Shown here piece after piece: positions 62,180-64,000 of a DNA stretch of 64,000 nucleotides. A program made the translations under genes and the position numbers. The DNA is from Cardiocondyla obscurior (Eukaryota > Arthropoda > Insecta > Hymenoptera > Formicidae), in NCBI RefSeq assembly GCF_019399895.1, contig NC_091870.1:4936001-5000000 (forward strand). The letters run 5' to 3'. The notes beneath the pieces are model-generated. The model was given only the letters and a program-made list of their open reading frames with translations. It searched no databases and was not told where the DNA came from. Position 1 is the stretch's first letter, and each line of letters begins with the position of its first letter.

Positions 62180-63343
62180 TTACCGAATGGATATAAATCT
62201 GGAAAACATCAAATCCAAATTTTTTTCACGATTATCCAAAGGAACATTTTGAATTTTTAACATTTGATATAAAGCAGTAGCAGTTTTATTTTCTTTTTTT
62301 TCATATAATGGATATATAGTATATTGTTCGTAGTAACTGTCACTGTCATCTTTTTGAGTTAACATAGCCTTGTGCTGAGGGAATTTATTTTCTAGATAAT
62401 TTTTCATCTCTTGCGTTCGTAAATTTAAATCATTTAACAATTTACATTTTTCATTAAATGAAGCTTCTGTACTATTTTCTGTTTCTTCATCATAAAATTT
62501 CACATTATCAAAATTTCCTAAATTCAATTGATTATGAGTATCAGGCAATACGATGCCAGAATATAAAAAGTTACGTTCTGTCAGCTATTTTAAAGCTTGA
62601 TATATTTTTCTTAAATTTACTAAATCTTCCCAAATAACTTTTGACTTAGTTGGAATACTTCGAACTAAAATACACAATTCGGAATTTAAATTTATCGGAT
62701 CAGTTTTTGCACATAATTTATTAAAAGTTTCTTCTAGAGGAAGTGGTAAATAAAAAGTTGAACCTTTAACCTTTTGTATTTTTTGTCTTTCAGGAATAAC
62801 TTTATGAAAAACTGTTCCCATTTTCACCACAGTCTGAAAAGCTTTAGCCTTCTGTATGAGTATTTTCTCAAATTCGTTAAGAGACGATATACACTCGGGT
62901 ACATTATTTGCAAGTAAATTATTTAGAATGCAATAAGGAGGCAACAAACCGCTACGAAATTTTTTATCACAATAACGACATATGTATTCAGGATTAATTT
63001 TTTCTTTCTCTATATATGCGATTAAATCATTCCAAATTGGATAATTTCTACGTGTTTAAATTTTATTATTAGCTTTAGAAATATTTCTCTTGTAACAAAG
63101 TCTTTCACACGATATACAAATATATCGTGGTGTATCAAGAAAACGTTTCTTTAAAGCTTTAAACGCATTTTGATATTTAAAAATAATATCATCATCGCTC
63201 ATGATTATATCAGTTTGCTGATGCTTGTACATATCTGCTTTTTCTTGTACTGAACTTATAATTTTCTTTAGTTTATCAACTTCATCACAAGTTAATGCTT
63301 CGTTCAACTGTAACATTTTTTTTATAAAAGCTATAAAGTACAT
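62180..63343 (-). pseudogene. Helitron protein, region before the N domain
   Basis: One frame over about 1.16 kb with stops TAA (63058-63056) and TAG (62587-62585). It contains a CxxC ... C region (YICISCERLCYKR; YICRYCDKKF), a DUF6570-like segment (LPPYCILNNLLANNVPE, SSLNEFEKILIQKAKAF) and an acidic linker. These are usual in animal Helitron polyproteins upstream of Rep. Confidence 0.7.
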
Positions 63344-64000
63344 AAATTAAACGTCTAATATATCTCACTTTTGGAAAATGCGGTGATAATAATTGAACTG
63401 GGATAATCATAGCTTTACAAAGGTTTAAATTAATGTAACAGCTATGTGCGTGACCCTTCTTAGCATTTTCTAAATTCTTATCAAAAATTGTTGTAGTGCA
63501 TTCATGAATTTTTTGCATTAATTCTGGAATTTTTCTCAAAGTACTTTTATTTATAGCTTCTAGCAATTTTTGATATCGTTTGATTAAAAGCGGATCATTA
63601 ACTTTACATAAAGTACTGCATGATCACGATTTTTTTGCTCGAGCTTTTATCAAAGATAACCTATTAACAATTTGCCCTTTTGTATTTAACATTAAAGATT
63701 CCGTTACATTAACTTTGGATGAATTAATATTATGATACGTCGAATCAACGAAATAATTTTCGGACGAAGCTGTATGTCTAGATATACCACAAAATGCAGT
63801 TAACTTATCATTAACTGTAATATATTCCGCAGCAACAGTTAAACATGTTTCTGATCTATTTTTTAGCTTAGCTAACATTTTATACATATTACAAACATAA
63901 CTATCTCTAATATTGAAACACCATCGTACGATTTTTTCTGCTTCCAATCGTGTTTCAATATGACATTTACTACTATTTGTAATATTTTGGTTGAATAAAA
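63285..64000 (-). pseudogene. Helitron protein, N-terminal region, runs off the window
   Basis: The minus-strand frame 63947-63285 with one TGA (63626-63624), followed by a frame change near an A8 run at about 63313-63320. Reading: EAEKIVRWCFNIRDSYVCN, KTEC-type Cys positions and INLNLCKAMIIPVQLLSPHF. No domain assigned. It continues beyond 64000. Confidence 0.5.

Larger units (their letters stand above)
54888..64000 (-). mobile_element. Helitron with HUH Rep, Pif1 helicase and USP-like domain, partial
   Basis: On the minus strand, starting beyond the window: an N-terminal Cys-rich region, Helitron-like N domain, HUH Rep nuclease, SF1B/Pif1 helicase and ubiquitin-protease-like C terminus, in the Rep-Hel order of Helitrons. 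A 3.0-kb LTR element (56909-59912) interrupts the helicase with an ATAC duplication. Several stops and one-base frameshifts exist. The Helitron ends (TC..., CTRR plus hairpin) were not located. Confidence 0.85.

Overview
This window looks like nuclear DNA of an insect, most plausibly a hymenopteran such as an ant. That is an inference from the transposon content (BEL/Pao and Ty3/Gypsy elements, a DUF4817-type mariner relative, BED/hAT, Helitron, very many TA-targeted palindromic MITEs), the AT-rich spacers and the spliceosomal introns. I see no ordinary single-copy host gene. Almost every coding stretch belongs to a mobile element, and most are broken by one or two stops or one-base frameshifts.

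Layout. 1-6.5 kb: a BEL/Pao retrotransposon (gag, then pol in the same frame, split by a leaky-looking UGA and a UAG). 6.6-10.6 kb: a multi-exon tyrosine-recombinase (Crypton-like) gene. 10.8-16.2 kb: a run of large palindromic MITEs separated by (TA)n, ending in a mariner-like transposase. 17.5-25.4 kb: a Ty3/Gypsy element whose 3' end is lost, set between copies of other repeats and two inverted copies of a tRNA-related SINE-like family. 27.4-30.4 kb: a TTAA-flanked foldback element and a decayed MADF-domain gene. 32.5-42.9 kb: a 1.24-kb near-identical inverted repeat enclosing about 7.9 kb that holds a hAT transposase, a minisatellite, more MITEs, a third SINE-like copy and a small minus-strand coiled-coil/polyQ/RGG gene. 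43-46.3 kb: AT-rich and non-coding. 46.3-51.4 kb: a solo LTR carrying two other solo LTRs. 52-54.8 kb: an orphan DIRS-like gag ORF and degenerate repeats. 54.9-64 kb (minus strand): a Helitron with HUH Rep, Pif1 helicase and a ubiquitin-protease-like C terminus, interrupted by a second copy of the long-LTR element; it runs off the right edge.

Most interesting unit. Two copies of one LTR family (46317-51394 plus strand, solo; 57203-59912 minus strand) have LTRs of about 2.7 kb. Each LTR contains its own TATA box, a short leader exon, a 439/440-bp intron and a 277-278-residue proline-rich protein with an arginine-rich N terminus. In both copies the AUG exists only after splicing (A from exon 1, UG from exon 2). 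The two proteins are about 80% identical by eye and both frames are open. I do not recognise the protein. The minus-strand copy has an 18-nt tRNA-Pro-type primer binding site, and its insertion is exactly bounded by ATAC duplications inside the Helitron helicase.

Other expression signals: a UGA-CUAG context between BEL gag and pol, and a GGGAAAC slippery heptamer directly before the Gypsy gag stop with pol in the -1 frame. Most frameshifts elsewhere lie in A or T homopolymers, so some of the apparent decay could be assembly error. All calls are from reading the sequence; no database search was possible.
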